From NVTR01 sp965237505 (GTDB lineage Bacteria; Pseudomonadota; Alphaproteobacteria; Rhodobacterales; Rhodobacteraceae): a stretch of 64,000 nt of DNA. Under the pieces are notes generated by a model, which ran no database searches, was not told the DNA's origin, and worked only from the letters and a program-made list of their open reading frames with translations. Below are positions 1-8,526 of this stretch, piece by piece. Positions within the stretch are counted from its first letter, which is position 1, and every line of letters begins with the position of its first letter. Location of the stretch: NCBI GenBank assembly GCA_965237505.1, contig CBDEFR010000004.1, forward strand, positions 372,001 through 436,000, written 5' to 3'. The translations under genes were made by a program, and so were the position numbers.

Positions 1-1
1 T

Positions 2-262
2 TATGCCGGACCAAAGCTGCGCGACGCTCTTGAAGGCATCGGTGACTGGACAATCCAGATCGTCAAGCGCTTCGACACTGCGGAAGGCTTCGAAGTCATT
101 CCCAGAAGATGGGTCGTCGAGCGCACCTTCGCATGGCTCAACCGCTGCCGGCGATTGGCCAAAGATTGCGAAAAATCCATCGCAAGTTCACAGGCATGAA
201 TACTCGTTGCACATATCAGAACCCTCACGCGTAAAATTGCAAGGCATTGTAATCATGCGTAG
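2..262 (+). pseudogene. IS5-family (IS427-like) transposase, C-terminal end with in-frame stop
   Basis: The frame entering from the left edge encodes the C-terminal end of an IS5-family DDE transposase, recognised by the RRWVVERTFAWLNRCRR block around the catalytic Glu. A TGA at 197-199 stands where this family normally has a Trp codon (expected ...SSQAW-ILVAHIRTLTRKIAR), and the same frame then continues family-like to TAG at 260-262. So the gene is either nonsense-mutated or loses its last 20 residues. The element end lies at about 279, inside a Fic gene. The 5' part is outside the window. Confidence 0.8.
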
Positions 263-278
263 AGTTTTGAATCAGACA

Positions 279-560
279 CTTAGGTTTTACGGGGTGATCG
301 TTTGGTGCAAGACCAAAATGGCGACGCAAAGAAGACTGGACGCTCTGCCGATCAAGCATTTCGCCTTCAATGGCGCTGGTTTGCATAGCCTCATCACTTA
401 GCAGGTTGATGCGTAGCTGGTCGCGCTCGGAAGTGTTTACATGGCGCACAGCACCAAGGATCTCGCCAGAAGACAGCAGAAATTGCTGTTCGAACGGCTC
501 GAGAACCGAAGCATCGTACTGGAATTTGGGCCAGTCTGGTAATTGCCAGTTCCACTGCAT
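279..560 (-). pseudogene. Fic-family protein, N-terminal DUF4172 domain, truncated by IS
   Basis: The ATG at 560 opens MQWNWQLPDWPKFQYD, the typical start of the DUF4172 domain found at the N-terminus of Fic AMPylase-type proteins. About 94 residues remain, ending GLAPNDHPVKPK, where the IS5-type element begins. The Fic core (HPFxxGNGR motif) is absent from the window, so no enzyme activity is expected. The reading frame runs into IS sequence and stops at 225. An IS21 element begins 44 bp upstream of the start and may also have removed its promoter. Confidence 0.75.
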
Positions 561-713
561 GAGCGATAGAACTCTTTTCTATAACTCATGGATAGAGCAT
601 TTTTGTGAATCCCGGAGCAATACTGGACCACAGAAACGGTCGAATAATCTGACTGTCGCGGAGTAAAACTCCGCCATTCTGACGCCTGAGGCAAACGAGC
701 TGAGGGCGGGGAG

Positions 714-2213
714 ATGTATTCTGTGGAATTGTACAGCCGGGTTCGGCGTGCGTGTCATGTCGGTGGGATGAGTGAGCGGGCGGCGGCCGGTCATTTCGGG
801 ATAGACCGCAAGACTGTGTCAAAAATTCTGAAGCATGCGGTGCCACCGGGGTATCGCAGGAATGGGCCACCAGCCCGTCCAAAGCTTGACCCGTTCATTC
901 CGCTCATCAACCAGATATTGGAAGAGGATAAGTCGCGGCTCAAGAAGCAGCGGCATACGTCGAAGCGGATATATGAGCGTCTGCGTGATGAACATGGCTT
1001 CACCGGCGGGATCACGATTGTGACCGACTATGTTCGCGAGAAGAAGCGCCGGACTCGGGAAGAGTTCGTGCCGCTGTCGCACGCGCCAGGCCACGCCCAG
1101 GTTGATTTTGGTGAGGCGCTTGGCGAGATTGGCGGGGTCGTGCGCAAGCTGCACTACTTTGCAATGTCTCTGCCGCACTCGGACGCGTTCTTCATCAAGG
1201 CCTATCCGGCGGAGACAACCGAGGCCTTTTGCGATGGCCATGTCTCCGCCTTTGCGTTCTTCGGCGGCGTGCCGCTGTCAGGGCTCTACGACAACACCAC
1301 GATCGCGGTGGCACGGATTCTCGGGGACGGAAAACGGCAACGAACCAGAACCTTTGCTGAGTTGCAGTCGCATTACCTGTTCGAAGACAGGTTCGGCCGT
1401 CCTGGCAAGGGCAACGACAAGGGTAATGTCGAAGGCACAATCGGTTATGGCCGGCGGAACTTCCTGGTGCCGATGCCGCGCTTCGACAGTTTCGATGACC
1501 TGAACGTCCGGCTGGAGGAGCAATGCCTCAAACGTCAGGATGAGGTTCTGCGGGGTCATTCCGAGACTATCGGCGAGCGGCTGATGCGCGACCTCGACGC
1601 CTTGATGGCGCTGCCGCCTGTACCCTACGATGCCTGCGAGAAAGTCAGCACGCGGGCGACGTCGATCTCGATGGTCCGCTATCGCAACAACGATTACTCG
1701 GTGCCGGTCGCCTGCGCTCATCACGAGGTTCAGGTCCGCGGCTATGTCCACGAGGTCGTCATCGGCTGCGGCGCCGAGGTGATCGCCTGCCACCAACGGT
1801 CCTATGAGAAGGCTGATATGGTCTTCGATCCGATGCACTTCCTGCCGCTGCTGGAACAGAAGGTTGGCGCGCTGGACCAGGCGGCACCGCTGCAGGGCTG
1901 GGACCTGCCAGGGGAGTTTGCCACCCTGCACCGGCTGCTGGAAGCGCGCATGGGCAAGAAGGGCAAGCGCGAATACGTCCAGGTTCTGCGGCTGCTTGAG
2001 AGCTTCGAGATGGCGCACGTCCACGGGGCTATCAAACAGTCGCTGGAACTGGGCGCGATCGGCTACGATGCGGTCAAGCATCTGGTGCTTTGCCGGATCG
2101 AGAGGCGCCCGCCACGGCTCGATCTCGATATCTACCCATACCTGCCCAAAGCACTGGTCGAGACCACCAAGCCCGCGAGCTATATGAGCCTGATGACGCA
2201 GGTGCCGGCATGA
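714..2213 (+). CDS. istA: IS21-family transposase IstA
   Basis: A 499-residue DDE transposase. The N-terminus carries a helix-turn-helix (residues about 17-40, MSERAAAGHFGIDRKTVSKI) that binds the element ends. The catalytic core begins near residue 125 with AQVDFGEALGEIGG (first Asp), followed by FFGGVPLSGLYDNTT (second Asp) and GNDKGNVEGTIGYGRRNF (Glu region). Length is normal for the family. Its stop overlaps the start of istB by 4 bp (ATGA), the usual translational coupling. No stops or frameshifts are seen, so it is probably functional together with IstB. Confidence 0.93.
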   Translation: MYSVELYSRVRRACHVGGMSERAAAGHFGIDRKTVSKILKHAVPPGYRRNGPPARPKLDPFIPLINQILEEDKSRLKKQRHTSKRIYERLRDEHGFTGGITIVTDYVREKKRRTREEFVPLSHAPGHAQVDFGEALGEIGGVVRKLHYFAMSLPHSDAFFIKAYPAETTEAFCDGHVSAFAFFGGVPLSGLYDNTTIAVARILGDGKRQRTRTFAELQSHYLFEDRFGRPGKGNDKGNVEGTIGYGRRNFLVPMPRFDSFDDLNVRLEEQCLKRQDEVLRGHSETIGERLMRDLDALMALPPVPYDACEKVSTRATSISMVRYRNNDYSVPVACAHHEVQVRGYVHEVVIGCGAEVIACHQRSYEKADMVFDPMHFLPLLEQKVGALDQAAPLQGWDLPGEFATLHRLLEARMGKKGKREYVQVLRLLESFEMAHVHGAIKQSLELGAIGYDAVKHLVLCRIERRPPRLDLDIYPYLPKALVETTKPASYMSLMTQVPA

Positions 2214-2962
2214 CCGATACACCGCAGGTTCTGCTGCAGCATCACCTAAAAAAACTGCGCTTGCCGACATTCCTGGGCGAATATTCCAAACTTGCGCAAC
2301 AATGCGCTGCTGAGAAGAAGGATCACGTCCAGTATTTACTGCGGCTCTGCGAACTTGAACTGATAGAGCGGGAACGCCGGATGATCGAGCGGCGCATCAA
2401 GGCCGCGAAGTTTCCAGCCACCAAGAGCCTGGACAGCTTCGATTTCAAGGCGATCCCGTCACTCAACAAGCCGCTCGTGCTGGAGCTGGCGCGCTGTGAA
2501 TACATCGACAAATACCAGAACATCATTGCCCTGGGGCCAAGTGGCACCGGTAAAACCCATGTCGCACTGGGGCTGGGATTGGCCGCCTGCCAGAAGGGCC
2601 TCAAGGTCCGCTTCATAACCGCCGCATCACTGGTTCACGAATTGATCGAAGCTGTCGATGAACGCCGCCTGCAGAGGTTCCAAAAACAACTCACCAGCCA
2701 GAACCTTCTGATCATTGACGAGCTGGGCTTTGTCCCCTTGAGCAAAACCGGCGCCGGGCTGCTCTTCGAAGTCATCTCCCAATGCTATGAACGCGGCTCC
2801 ATAATCATCACCTCAAATCTGCCGTTCGACGAATGGACCGAAATATTCGGATCCGAGCGCCTCACCGGTGCGCTCCTGGATCGCCTCACCCACCACGTCC
2901 ATATACTGGAGATGAACGGCGACAGCTTTCGGCTGAAACAGAGCCGAAACGCCAGAGCCTGA
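2210..2962 (+). CDS. istB: IS21-family helper ATPase IstB
   Basis: A 250-residue AAA+ ATPase that regulates IstA-catalysed strand transfer. The start at ATG 2210 overlaps the istA stop and gives the typical IstB opening (MTDTPQVLLQHHLKKLRLPTF). Walker A is GPSGTGKTHVALGLG and Walker B is LLIIDELGFVPLS. The C-terminal family signature LTGALLDRLTHHVHILEMNG is present near the end. An open frame extends further upstream to 2090 but lies inside istA and is not the real start. Confidence 0.93.
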   Translation: MTDTPQVLLQHHLKKLRLPTFLGEYSKLAQQCAAEKKDHVQYLLRLCELELIERERRMIERRIKAAKFPATKSLDSFDFKAIPSLNKPLVLELARCEYIDKYQNIIALGPSGTGKTHVALGLGLAACQKGLKVRFITAASLVHELIEAVDERRLQRFQKQLTSQNLLIIDELGFVPLSKTGAGLLFEVISQCYERGSIIITSNLPFDEWTEIFGSERLTGALLDRLTHHVHILEMNGDSFRLKQSRNARA

Positions 2963-2982
2963 ACCCGGTCTGAACTTGATGG

Positions 2983-3003
2983 ATGTTGGCCTTTGGCCAA
3001 CAT
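2983..3003 (+). terminator. Perfect hairpin downstream of istB
   Basis: ATGTTGGCC and GGCCAACAT form a perfect 9-bp stem around a TTT loop, 20 bp after the istB stop. It is not followed by a clear U-tract, so it may act as a weak terminator or mRNA-stabilising hairpin inside the element rather than a classical intrinsic terminator. Confidence 0.45.
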
Positions 3004-3175
3004 GCGCCTTGTCACGCGTTAGCTTTATGGGGAGCACACCCAACAAGGCGCGGCACCTCAACTGGCCCACTTTTACTCCGGCGAATGGCCCCTTTTTACG
3101 CCGGGATTGACATCCCGAACTCCGTAATATCAAGCTGGAAAAGAGGCCTTATACTGAGGTCTCACAGGTATTGTA

Positions 3176-4528
3176 ATGAAAGTTACGCTGATCGGTGCTG
3201 GCTCGACAATATTCATGAAAAACATAGTCGGCGACCTGCTGCATTATCCGGCTCTTTCAAATGCGCGTATTGCACTGATGGATATCGATGCGACGCGTTT
3301 GGAGGAGTCCCGGATCGTCGCAGAAAAAATGGTCGCTTCGATGGTGACCTGCGCCGAAATATTGACATTCTCCGATCAGCGCGCCGCTCTGGAGGGGGCC
3401 GACTTTGTGATCGTGGCGTTTCAGATCGGTGGCTACAGACCATGTACTGTCACCGACTTTGAATTCCCAAAAAAATACGGGTTGCGCCAGACAATCGGCG
3501 ACACTGTTGGCATTGGTGGCATCATGCGTGGGCTGCGAACTGTGCCACATCTTTGGTCCGTCTGCGAGGACATGCTGGCAGCGTGCCCGCACGCGCTTAT
3601 GCTGCAATACGTGAACCCTATGGCAATAAATACCTGGGCAATTTCCGCGCGCTATCCAACGATCAAACAGGTGGGTCTTTGCCATTCGGTTCAGGGTACG
3701 GTCAAAGAACTGGCGCGTGATCTGGAGATTTCAGTTGAAAATCTCCATTTCACTGCAGCTGGGATCAATCACTTGGCGTTCTATCTGAATTTGCAAGAAC
3801 GCCAGAATAACGGGGAATATCGTGATCTTTACCCCGCATTAAAAGCCGGGTATCGGGCAGGAGTATTGCCAAAAGAAAACATCGAAAATCCACGTTGCCC
3901 AAACCATGTGCGCTACGAGGTGATGACCCGGCTGGGCTATTTCGTAACCGAAAGCTCGGAACATTTTGCCGAATATGTGCCTTGGTTCATAAAACGAGAC
4001 CGACCCGACCTGATAGAACGGTTTCACATCCCGCTCGATGAATATCCGCAGCGTTGCCAGGAACAGATTTCAGAATGGCAATCGCAAGCCGTCGATATGA
4101 AGCAGGCGAAGATAATCACCGTCGATAAAAGCGATGAATATGCGGCCGGTATCATAAATTCGATTACAACGGGTATACCAACTGTCATTTACGGCAATAT
4201 CGCCAATGATGGCTATATCCCCCAGCTGCCCCAGGGTGCGGCGGTGGAAGTGCCGTGTTTGGTAGACGCAAATGGAGTGCAGCCGACGGTTGTTGCGGAT
4301 ATCCCGCCGCAGTTGATCGCGCTGATGCGCACCAGTCTGAATGTCCAGGAATTGGCCGTTCAGGCGCTGCTGAACCAGGATCGCTCGCACATTTATCATG
4401 CAGCCATGTTTGATCCGCACACGGCAGCTGAATTGGATATCGACCAGATCCATGCGCTGGTTGACGATCTGATACAAGCGCACGGCGAGCGGATGCCGAA
4501 CTGGGTTCGGGATCGGAGCGCGGCATGA
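3176..4528 (+). CDS. GH4 family alpha-galactosidase/alpha-glucosidase (MelA-like)
   Basis: A 450-residue NAD+- and metal-dependent glycosidase of family GH4, expected in the cytoplasm. The N-terminal dinucleotide fold shows VTLIGAGSTIF (residues 3-13) and an acidic loop MDID. The metal ligands are in GLCHSVQGT (Cys169, His170) and GINHLAFYL (His199). Sequence around these motifs fits the alpha-galactosidase/alpha-glucosidase branch of GH4 rather than the phospho-glycosidases. It is the first gene of an operon whose stop overlaps the next start by 4 bp. The downstream galactonate genes make alpha-galactoside cleavage the most likely role (inference). Only 63 bp separate the ATG from the upstream IS21 end, so the native promoter and any regulator are probably lost or IS-supplied. 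Confidence 0.85.
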   Translation: MKVTLIGAGSTIFMKNIVGDLLHYPALSNARIALMDIDATRLEESRIVAEKMVASMVTCAEILTFSDQRAALEGADFVIVAFQIGGYRPCTVTDFEFPKKYGLRQTIGDTVGIGGIMRGLRTVPHLWSVCEDMLAACPHALMLQYVNPMAINTWAISARYPTIKQVGLCHSVQGTVKELARDLEISVENLHFTAAGINHLAFYLNLQERQNNGEYRDLYPALKAGYRAGVLPKENIENPRCPNHVRYEVMTRLGYFVTESSEHFAEYVPWFIKRDRPDLIERFHIPLDEYPQRCQEQISEWQSQAVDMKQAKIITVDKSDEYAAGIINSITTGIPTVIYGNIANDGYIPQLPQGAAVEVPCLVDANGVQPTVVADIPPQLIALMRTSLNVQELAVQALLNQDRSHIYHAAMFDPHTAAELDIDQIHALVDDLIQAHGERMPNWVRDRSAA

Positions 4529-6234
4529 GCAAATCACGGCGAAGCAGCAATTGGTATGGCAAGGCGGACAAGGACGGGTTTATTCATCGCAGCTGGATGA
4601 AAAACCAGGGCTTTCCGGAGCATGTTTTTGATGGGCGCCCGGTTATTGGCATCTGCAATACCTGGTCCGAGCTGACGCCGTGCAACAGCGGGCTGCGCGA
4701 ACTGGCCGAGGGCGTCAAACGCGGTGTCTGGGAGGCTGGCGGTTTCCCGGTCGAATTCCCGGTCATGAGTCTGGGGGAAACCCAGATGAAACCTACGGCA
4801 ATGCTGTTTCGCAATCTTCTGGCCATGGATGTCGAAGAATCCGTGCGCGCATATGGCATGGACGGGGTGGTATTGCTGGGCGGTTGCGACAAAACCACGC
4901 CAGGCCAGCTGATGGGGGCGGCGTCTGTCGACTTGCCGACGATCGTAGTCAGTTCCGGGCCGATGCTGAATGGCAAGTGGCGGGGGCGCGACATTGGCAG
5001 CGGTACCGATGTCTGGAAATTTTCCGAAGCGGTGCGCGCCGGTGACATGAGCTTGCAGGATTTCATGGCCGCCGAAAGCGGCATGAGCCGCTCTAAAGGT
5101 GTCTGCATGACCATGGGAACGGCTAGCACCATGGCAAGCCTGATCGAAGCGATGGGGTTGAGCCTGCCGACCAACGCAGCCCTGCCCGCGGTTGACGCGC
5201 GGCGCATGGCACTTGCGCACATGACCGGCAAGCGGATCGTGGAAATGGTGGAAGAGGATTTGATCCTGTCGCGCGTTCTGAGCCGGGAAAGTTTTGAAAA
5301 TGCTATTCTGGCGAACGCCGCCGTAGGTGGCTCATCCAATGCGGTCGTGCATTTGCTGGCAATTGCCGGGCGGGTCGGCATCGACTTGGTGCTGGATGAT
5401 TTTGAGATTGGCACCGACATTCCGCTTCTGGTCAACTGCATGCCGTCAGGCAAATACCTGATGGAAGATTTTTGTTATGCAGGTGGCATGCCGGTGGTGC
5501 TTGCTGAGCTTAGCAATCATTTGCGGAGTGCCAACACCGTGCTGGGGCGCGATATCAGCGCCTATTCTGACGGGGCCGAATGTTTCAATTCAGATGTAAT
5601 CATGTCGTTTAACGACCCCGTCAAACCCGCCGCAGGACTGCGCGTGTTAAAGGGCAATCTGGCACCGGATGGTGCCATCATGAAGCCGTCGGCGGCCACC
5701 GATGCGTTGCTGGAACATGAGGGTGAAGCGTTTGTCTTTGAAAACATCGAGGGCATGAAGGCCAATATCGACCGCGACGATTTGCCGGTCACGCCCGACA
5801 GTATTCTAGTACTTAAGGGTTGCGGGCCAAAGGGTTATCCCGGCATGCCAGAGGTCGGCAACATGCCGATCCCGGCCAAACTGGTGCGCCAGGGTGTGCG
5901 CGACATGGTACGTGTTTCCGACGCCCGAATGTCGGGCACCGCTTATGGCACTGTGGTACTGCACGTCAGCCCCGAAGCAAATGTGGGCGGCAATCTGGCG
6001 CTAGTACAAACCGGCGATCGTATTCGCATTTCGGCGCGAAATGGCATTCTAGAACTGCTGGTTTCCGAAGCAGAGTTAGACACTCGCCGTGCAGCCTGGG
6101 CGCCTGAGCCGCCGCATTATGAGCGCGGTTATGCGAAACTTTACGTTGACCATGTGCTGCAGGCCGATCGCGGTGCTGACTTTGATTTTCTGGTCGGTAA
6201 AGACACGCGCTTGGTAACGAGAGAAAGCCACTGA
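4525..6234 (+). CDS. IlvD/Edd-family sugar-acid dehydratase (probable galactonate/arabinonate dehydratase)
   Basis: A 569-residue IlvD/Edd-family iron-sulfur dehydratase converting an aldonic acid to its 2-keto-3-deoxy derivative. The three cysteines expected for the [2Fe-2S] site are Cys53 (NTWSELTPCN), Cys121 (GGCDKTTPG) and Cys194 (SKGVCMTMGTAS). The Lys in GCDKTTPG is the residue carbamylated in characterised members. GCDKTTPG points to the pentonate/hexonate branch (L-arabinonate, D-xylonate, galactonate dehydratases) rather than IlvD proper. Flanked by dgoK and dgoA, galactonate to 2-keto-3-deoxygalactonate is the likely reaction, replacing the usual enolase-superfamily DgoD. Both ends overlap neighbouring genes (ATGA upstream, TGATG downstream). 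Confidence 0.85.
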   Translation: MSKSRRSSNWYGKADKDGFIHRSWMKNQGFPEHVFDGRPVIGICNTWSELTPCNSGLRELAEGVKRGVWEAGGFPVEFPVMSLGETQMKPTAMLFRNLLAMDVEESVRAYGMDGVVLLGGCDKTTPGQLMGAASVDLPTIVVSSGPMLNGKWRGRDIGSGTDVWKFSEAVRAGDMSLQDFMAAESGMSRSKGVCMTMGTASTMASLIEAMGLSLPTNAALPAVDARRMALAHMTGKRIVEMVEEDLILSRVLSRESFENAILANAAVGGSSNAVVHLLAIAGRVGIDLVLDDFEIGTDIPLLVNCMPSGKYLMEDFCYAGGMPVVLAELSNHLRSANTVLGRDISAYSDGAECFNSDVIMSFNDPVKPAAGLRVLKGNLAPDGAIMKPSAATDALLEHEGEAFVFENIEGMKANIDRDDLPVTPDSILVLKGCGPKGYPGMPEVGNMPIPAKLVRQGVRDMVRVSDARMSGTAYGTVVLHVSPEANVGGNLALVQTGDRIRISARNGILELLVSEAELDTRRAAWAPEPPHYERGYAKLYVDHVLQADRGADFDFLVGKDTRLVTRESH

Positions 6235-7004
6235 TGACGCGGTATGCTACATTCCACGATCTGGCGGGCGTCAGCGTTTTCATCACCGGCGGCGGTTCGG
6301 GCATCGGTGCCAGCCTGACCGACGGCTTTCTTGGGCAGGGGGCAAGGGTTGCTTTCGTCCAGCGCACGGATGCAACAGAATTTTGCGACGAGATGGCCAA
6401 AAATCACGGGAAAAACCCACTGTTTCTGCGATGTGACATCACTGATATCGCCGCACTGCGCGGCGCAATCGCCGCCGCCAGCGAGCAGCACGGCCCGATA
6501 TCAGTTCTTGTGAATAACGCCGCCAATGACCAGCGCCATACAACCGAAGAAGTCACCAAAGCATTTTGGGACCGCATGCAGGCTATCAACCTGAAAGCCT
6601 ATTTCTTTGCCTGTCAGGCGGTTGTCGCCGGTATGCGCGCGGCTGGTGGCGGGTCGATTATCAATTTTTCGTCGATATCCTACATGATGGGCAATGCCGG
6701 ATATCCGGCCTATACCACGGCAAATGCAGGAATAACTGGTTTGAGCCGCAGTCTGGCGCGTGAATTTGGCCCGGACCGTATTAGGGTAAACACCCTAGCA
6801 CCGGGCTGGGTGCTGACGAAAAAACAAAAAGACCAGTGGGTCACACCTGAAGCACTGGCGGCACATCTGTCCCGGCAATGCCTAAGCGATACACTAGAGC
6901 CTAATGATATCGTCGATGCGGTGCTGTTTCTGGCCTCGGGCGCAAGCCGGATGATGACCGGGCAGATGATGGTCGTCGATGGCGGCGTGGTGGCCAGCGG
7001 ATGA
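6234..7004 (+). CDS. Short-chain dehydrogenase/reductase, probable galactose 1-dehydrogenase, with altered active site
   Basis: A 256-residue classical SDR. The cofactor motif is TGGGSGIG (residues 18-25) and NNAA lies at 94-97. The active-site segment has Ser147 and Tyr160, but the catalytic Lys of YxxxK is replaced: Tyr160-Thr-Thr-Ala-Asn164 (codon AAT at about 6723-6725). The C-terminal MMVVDGGV is normal. The position in the operon suggests oxidation of galactose to galactono-lactone, the first De Ley-Doudoroff step. With Asn instead of Lys, activity should be low or absent unless this is a sequencing error. It starts one base inside the dehydratase stop (TGATG) and overlaps dgoK by 4 bp. 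Confidence 0.82.
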   Translation: MTRYATFHDLAGVSVFITGGGSGIGASLTDGFLGQGARVAFVQRTDATEFCDEMAKNHGKNPLFLRCDITDIAALRGAIAAASEQHGPISVLVNNAANDQRHTTEEVTKAFWDRMQAINLKAYFFACQAVVAGMRAAGGGSIINFSSISYMMGNAGYPAYTTANAGITGLSRSLAREFGPDRIRVNTLAPGWVLTKKQKDQWVTPEALAAHLSRQCLSDTLEPNDIVDAVLFLASGASRMMTGQMMVVDGGVVASG

Positions 7005-7921
7005 GTGATTTAGACTCTCAGAATGTGAGCTGGGTCGCCGTCGATTGGGGCACTACCCGTCTGCGCGTGTGGGCGGTTGGCAGAGATGGCGAGATTATTG
7101 CAAGGCGCGAATCTGATCGGGGAATGTCCACGCTCGAGCGAGCGGAATTTGAACCAGCGCTCAGGAATCTGATATTTGATATGATGCCGCCAAATCGGGA
7201 AACCTCTATCATCGCGTGTGGCATGGTTGGTTCGCGACAGGGCTGGACCGATGCTGGATATGTTTCGACGCCCTGTGCTCCCCCCAGTATCGCGCGCTCT
7301 GTAACACCAGCCGACACCAATTTGCGGTTGCACATTCTGTCTGGCGTTAAACAGGAAAAACCCGCCGATGTGATGCGCGGCGAAGAAACCCAGATCGCCG
7401 GATATTTACGTGAACAGCCGGATTTTGACGGGGTTGTCTGTCTGCCTGGCACCCATACTAAATGGGTGCATGTCAGCGCCGGCGAGATTGTCAGCTTTCA
7501 AACTTATATGACGGGTGAACTGTTTTCAATGTTGTCCGACCAATCGGTTCTTCGCCACAGTATGGTAACCGACGCTTGGGACGACAACGCATTTGCTGAT
7601 GCGATCAATGACGCGATGGCGCGTCCGGTCTCCTTCGCGGCACATCTGTTCTCACTGCGCGCTGACAGTTTGATCAATGACGTACCGCCAGAGATGGTAC
7701 GCTCAAGATTATCCGGTTTGTTGATCGGGTTGGAACTAGCGGCAGCACGCCCCTATTGGCTTGGCCGCAATGTGACGATTGTTGGCAGAAAGGATTTAGC
7801 GCGGTTGTACCTGCTTGGCTTGCAGGCGCAGGGAATGTCCCCTGACTTGGCCGATTACGCGGACATGGCCCTGCTTGGGCTGACCGCGGCCTATGAAACA
7901 CTGACCGAGACTGTCACGTGA
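7001..7921 (+). CDS. dgoK: 2-dehydro-3-deoxygalactonokinase
   Basis: A 306-residue sugar-acid kinase of the DgoK family, phosphorylating 2-keto-3-deoxygalactonate at C6 with ATP. The N-terminal phosphate-binding motif is VAVDWGTTRLRVW (residues 13-25). The family blocks RGEETQIAGYL and CLPGTHTKWVHV follow in the middle, and GRKDLARLYLLGL lies near the C-terminus. Length is typical (about 290-310). It overlaps both neighbours by 4 bp, so it is translationally coupled inside the operon. DgoK is the member that most firmly ties the cluster to galactonate rather than arabinonate. Confidence 0.92.
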   Translation: MSDLDSQNVSWVAVDWGTTRLRVWAVGRDGEIIARRESDRGMSTLERAEFEPALRNLIFDMMPPNRETSIIACGMVGSRQGWTDAGYVSTPCAPPSIARSVTPADTNLRLHILSGVKQEKPADVMRGEETQIAGYLREQPDFDGVVCLPGTHTKWVHVSAGEIVSFQTYMTGELFSMLSDQSVLRHSMVTDAWDDNAFADAINDAMARPVSFAAHLFSLRADSLINDVPPEMVRSRLSGLLIGLELAAARPYWLGRNVTIVGRKDLARLYLLGLQAQGMSPDLADYADMALLGLTAAYETLTETVT

Positions 7922-8526
7922 GCAGGAATATTATCGCAATTCTGCGTGGAATTTCGCCGGATGAAGCGGTTGCTGTCTGCGGCAAGTTGATCGAAGTTGG
8001 ATTTACCAAAATCGAAGTGCCGCTGAACTCACCCGAGCCTCTGGTCAGCATCGCGTCAATGGCACGTGAATTCGGCGATGATGCGCAAATTGGTGCCGGG
8101 ACGGTTCTTAGCGAACAGGATGTCAGCCGGGTCAGCGACGCAGGCGGGCAAATGATTGTATCGCCTGATTGTAATGCCGCCGTCATTGCTCGCACAAATG
8201 CAATTGGCCTGCTTTCTTATCCCGGTGTGCTGACGCCAACTGAATGTTTTACAGCTTTGCGATATGGCGCCGATGGCTTGAAAATATTTCCGTCGTTTAT
8301 TTTGGGAGCAGACGGGCTGCGCGCCATTCGCGCGGTGCTGCCGCCAGGGGTCAAGACGTTCGCCGTAGGTGGCGTCGGTCCGACCGACTTTCGAGATTGG
8401 ATCAGTGCAGGCGTTACAGGATTCGGTGTCGGCACGGCGATTTACAGGCCGGGCTTCAGCGTGGCGGAAGTGCACCAGCGTGCACTTGACATCGTCGCCG
8501 CATATGACGCGGCGCTGGCGCCATGA
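7918..8526 (+). CDS. dgoA: 2-dehydro-3-deoxy-6-phosphogalactonate aldolase
   Basis: A 202-residue class I aldolase of the KDPG/KDPGal family, cleaving 2-keto-3-deoxy-6-phosphogalactonate to pyruvate and glyceraldehyde-3-phosphate. Visible motifs are the N-terminal IIAILRGI, the catalytic Glu in KIEVPLNSPEP (Glu33), GAGTVL and the Schiff-base Lys122 in ADGLKIFPS. PLNSP and LKIFPS are features of the DgoA (KDPGal) branch. The start is GTG at 7918, chosen because it forms a GTGA overlap with the dgoK stop. The stop overlaps the next ATG in the same way. Confidence 0.92.
   Translation: MSRNIIAILRGISPDEAVAVCGKLIEVGFTKIEVPLNSPEPLVSIASMAREFGDDAQIGAGTVLSEQDVSRVSDAGGQMIVSPDCNAAVIARTNAIGLLSYPGVLTPTECFTALRYGADGLKIFPSFILGADGLRAIRAVLPPGVKTFAVGGVGPTDFRDWISAGVTGFGVGTAIYRPGFSVAEVHQRALDIVAAYDAALAP

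Larger units (their letters stand above)
604..3112 (+). mobile_element. IS21-family element, complete (copy 1)
   Basis: Terminal inverted repeats are visible: left TGTGAATCCCGG starting at 604, and right (reverse complement) TGTCAATCCCGG ending at 3112. The similarity extends further in (G..A....GG.CCA). Additional multiple end repeats, usual for IS21, occur inside both ends (for example around 3061-3100). The element carries istA and istB in the usual overlapping order. No target duplication was recognised in the flanks (left ...AGCATTTT, right TCCCGAAC). A 280-bp relic with the same end sequence lies at 52729-53012. Confidence 0.85.

Noticed and set aside
1278..2270. Long open frame on the minus strand inside istA (330 codons)
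   Set aside because: It is antisense to a clear IstA, is rich in Arg/Ala/His, and has no recognisable motif; it is a shadow of the GC-rich codon pattern.
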